Below are positions 46,345 through 47,041 of a DNA stretch of 47,041 bases, piece after piece (the stretch's first letter is position 1; every line of letters starts with the position of its first letter). A model generated the notes under the pieces. That model worked only from the letters and a program-made list of their open reading frames with translations. It was not told the origin of the DNA and made no database searches. The stretch is from Penium margaritaceum. Taxonomy: Eukaryota > Streptophyta > Zygnematophyceae > Desmidiales > Peniaceae. A program made the position numbers and the translations under genes. The stretch is taken from positions 149,649-196,689 of the forward strand of contig SZWC01000042.1 of assembly GCA_023375785.1 (NCBI GenBank). Reading direction: 5' to 3'.

Positions 46345-46695
46345 CTACTGACATCTAGTCCTGAAAAGAATAATGGGGAATGGGATCACATCTGCCTTAA
46401 AAGCTGCCTTGCTTGCCTTCACCTCCTGTGCGTCTCGCTCCACAGCCACGGTTCTGCCGTCTGCTGCTGGCACCTGCCGTCTTCGCTTGTGTGCACTCGG
46501 GTCCCGGTCACACTGGTCCTTCGATAAGATCTGAATAGTGCTGTCTTCGGTGGCGTTCGATGTGATCCGGTATATGTCATTTATGCGTTGGTCGTGCGTC
46601 GTTGATCTTTGATCGGATGGCCTCCGAGTTTTTGTGTCATCGATATTTATCGATGCCACATCCCCCCCGCAGTTGTCCGCACTGTCTTCCCTCAT
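46345..46695 (-). CDS. Hypothetical ORF, 116 residues
   Basis: I do not recognise this ORF. It starts at ATG (46693-46695), the first ATG after an in-frame TGA upstream. The product is hydrophilic and charged, with a basic cluster HKRRRQ in the middle and no signal peptide or membrane segment visible. Inside it, at 46361-46363, the - strand has a pyrimidine-rich run ending in TTCTTTTCAG, a plausible 3' splice site, so the coding exon may differ from the plain ORF. It could equally be non-coding. Confidence 0.2.
   Translation of the reverse strand: MREDSADNCGGDVASINIDDTKTRRPSDQRSTTHDQRINDIYRITSNATEDSTIQILSKDQCDRDPSAHKRRRQVPAADGRTVAVERDAQEVKASKAAFKADVIPFPIILFRTRCQ
46638..46655. repeat. Short inverted repeat
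   Basis: CATCGATA and TATCGATG form perfect 8-bp arms with a 2-bp spacer. It falls inside the hypothetical ORF on the - strand. No function is assigned. Confidence 0.6.
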
Positions 46696-46960
46696 ATTGA
46701 TCGGACTGGTAGTCCGGTACTCTGTTCTGTTTTTACTCCTTTCGAGATTCCACGTCAGCCTCCTGCCAGAGCTCCGCTCAGGCTACCGCTTCCAGACCGC
46801 TTTACACATTAGTGCAAAGGTCGACACAATATATGCTGCTCGTGATCATGTGTCTCTCGAATAACGGGTACACATGAATGGGCAGGGAAGGCATGGGTAG
46901 ACCCTCTCTCCTGACCCAACGGTAGATATGAGGCATAGTGTAGGGTAGCATAGGTGGCGG

Positions 46961-46998
46961 AGGGTCAGGGGAGAGAGTGGCGCCTCTCCCCTGGCCCT
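46961..46998. other. Strong hairpin, 15-bp stem
   Basis: The arm agggtcaggggagag (46961-46975) pairs with ctctcccctggccct (46984-46998) around an 8-base loop, with a single G-T wobble. A second, imperfect partner for the left arm (ccctctctcctgaccc) lies at 46902-46917. There is no U-run after it and no recognised RNA family. Confidence 0.7.
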
Positions 46999-47041
46999 CT
47001 GCGTTATGCCATTTTGGAGCATACCCCATTTTATCATTTTT

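Larger units (their letters stand above)
46177..47041. other. Unique flank beyond the array
   Basis: This is non-repetitive sequence with ordinary base composition. I see no conserved protein, tRNA or LTR end. It contains the weak - strand ORF at 46345-46695, the 8-bp inverted repeat at 46638-46655 and the hairpin at 46961-46998. Other open frames here, on both strands, overlap one another and have no recognisable motif. Confidence 0.7.

Noticed and set aside
46189..46527. + strand ORF of 112 codons in the unique flank
   Set aside because: It starts almost at the array edge, overlaps an equally weak ORF on the other strand and has no recognisable domain.

Overview
The window is eukaryotic repeat DNA, about 85% of it one minisatellite built on a 10-bp unit (consensus CGTGTAAGTG read on the + strand). 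A 6.1-kb Ty1/copia LTR retrotransposon sits inside the array, and a short unique flank lies at the right edge. The copia element shows the host is a eukaryote. CpG-type decay in the array units and in the element suggests a genome with cytosine methylation. I cannot name the organism: nothing host-specific is readable.

Layout. 1-30308: left arm of the array, running off the left edge. It is organised into roughly 3.6-3.9-kb higher-order repeats with recurring landmarks, and also holds a perfect array of eighteen 100-bp units (24241-26040), a 110-bp duplication, a 140-bp duplication and a 14-bp minisatellite. 30309-36444: the copia element, coding on the - strand, so the 5' LTR is on the right (35783-36444, interrupted by an assembly gap) and the 3' LTR on the left (30309-30997). 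36445-46176: right arm of the array, with a different higher-order organisation marked by a cassette with a fixed 91-bp internal spacing. 46177-47041: unique sequence with one weak ORF and a strong hairpin.

The element has the copia gene order: capsid-type Gag, CCHC nucleocapsid, aspartic protease, integrase, reverse transcriptase, RNase H. The whole Gag-Pol reading frame (35481 down to 31096) is one uninterrupted frame register with six in-frame stop codons and no frameshift. The integrase has also lost its first catalytic Asp. It is therefore a dead copy. The LTRs differ at roughly 38 of about 660 aligned bases by eye, again with no indel. Both LTRs carry an A-box/B-box sequence resembling a tRNA-Arg.

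The many long - strand open frames in the array (Thr/His/Leu/Tyr-rich) follow from a 10-nt unit that has no stop codon in any - strand frame. I do not call them genes. Single N characters at 12009, 18126, 29722 and 35782 mark assembly joins; the first three are flanked by direct duplications that may be artefacts.
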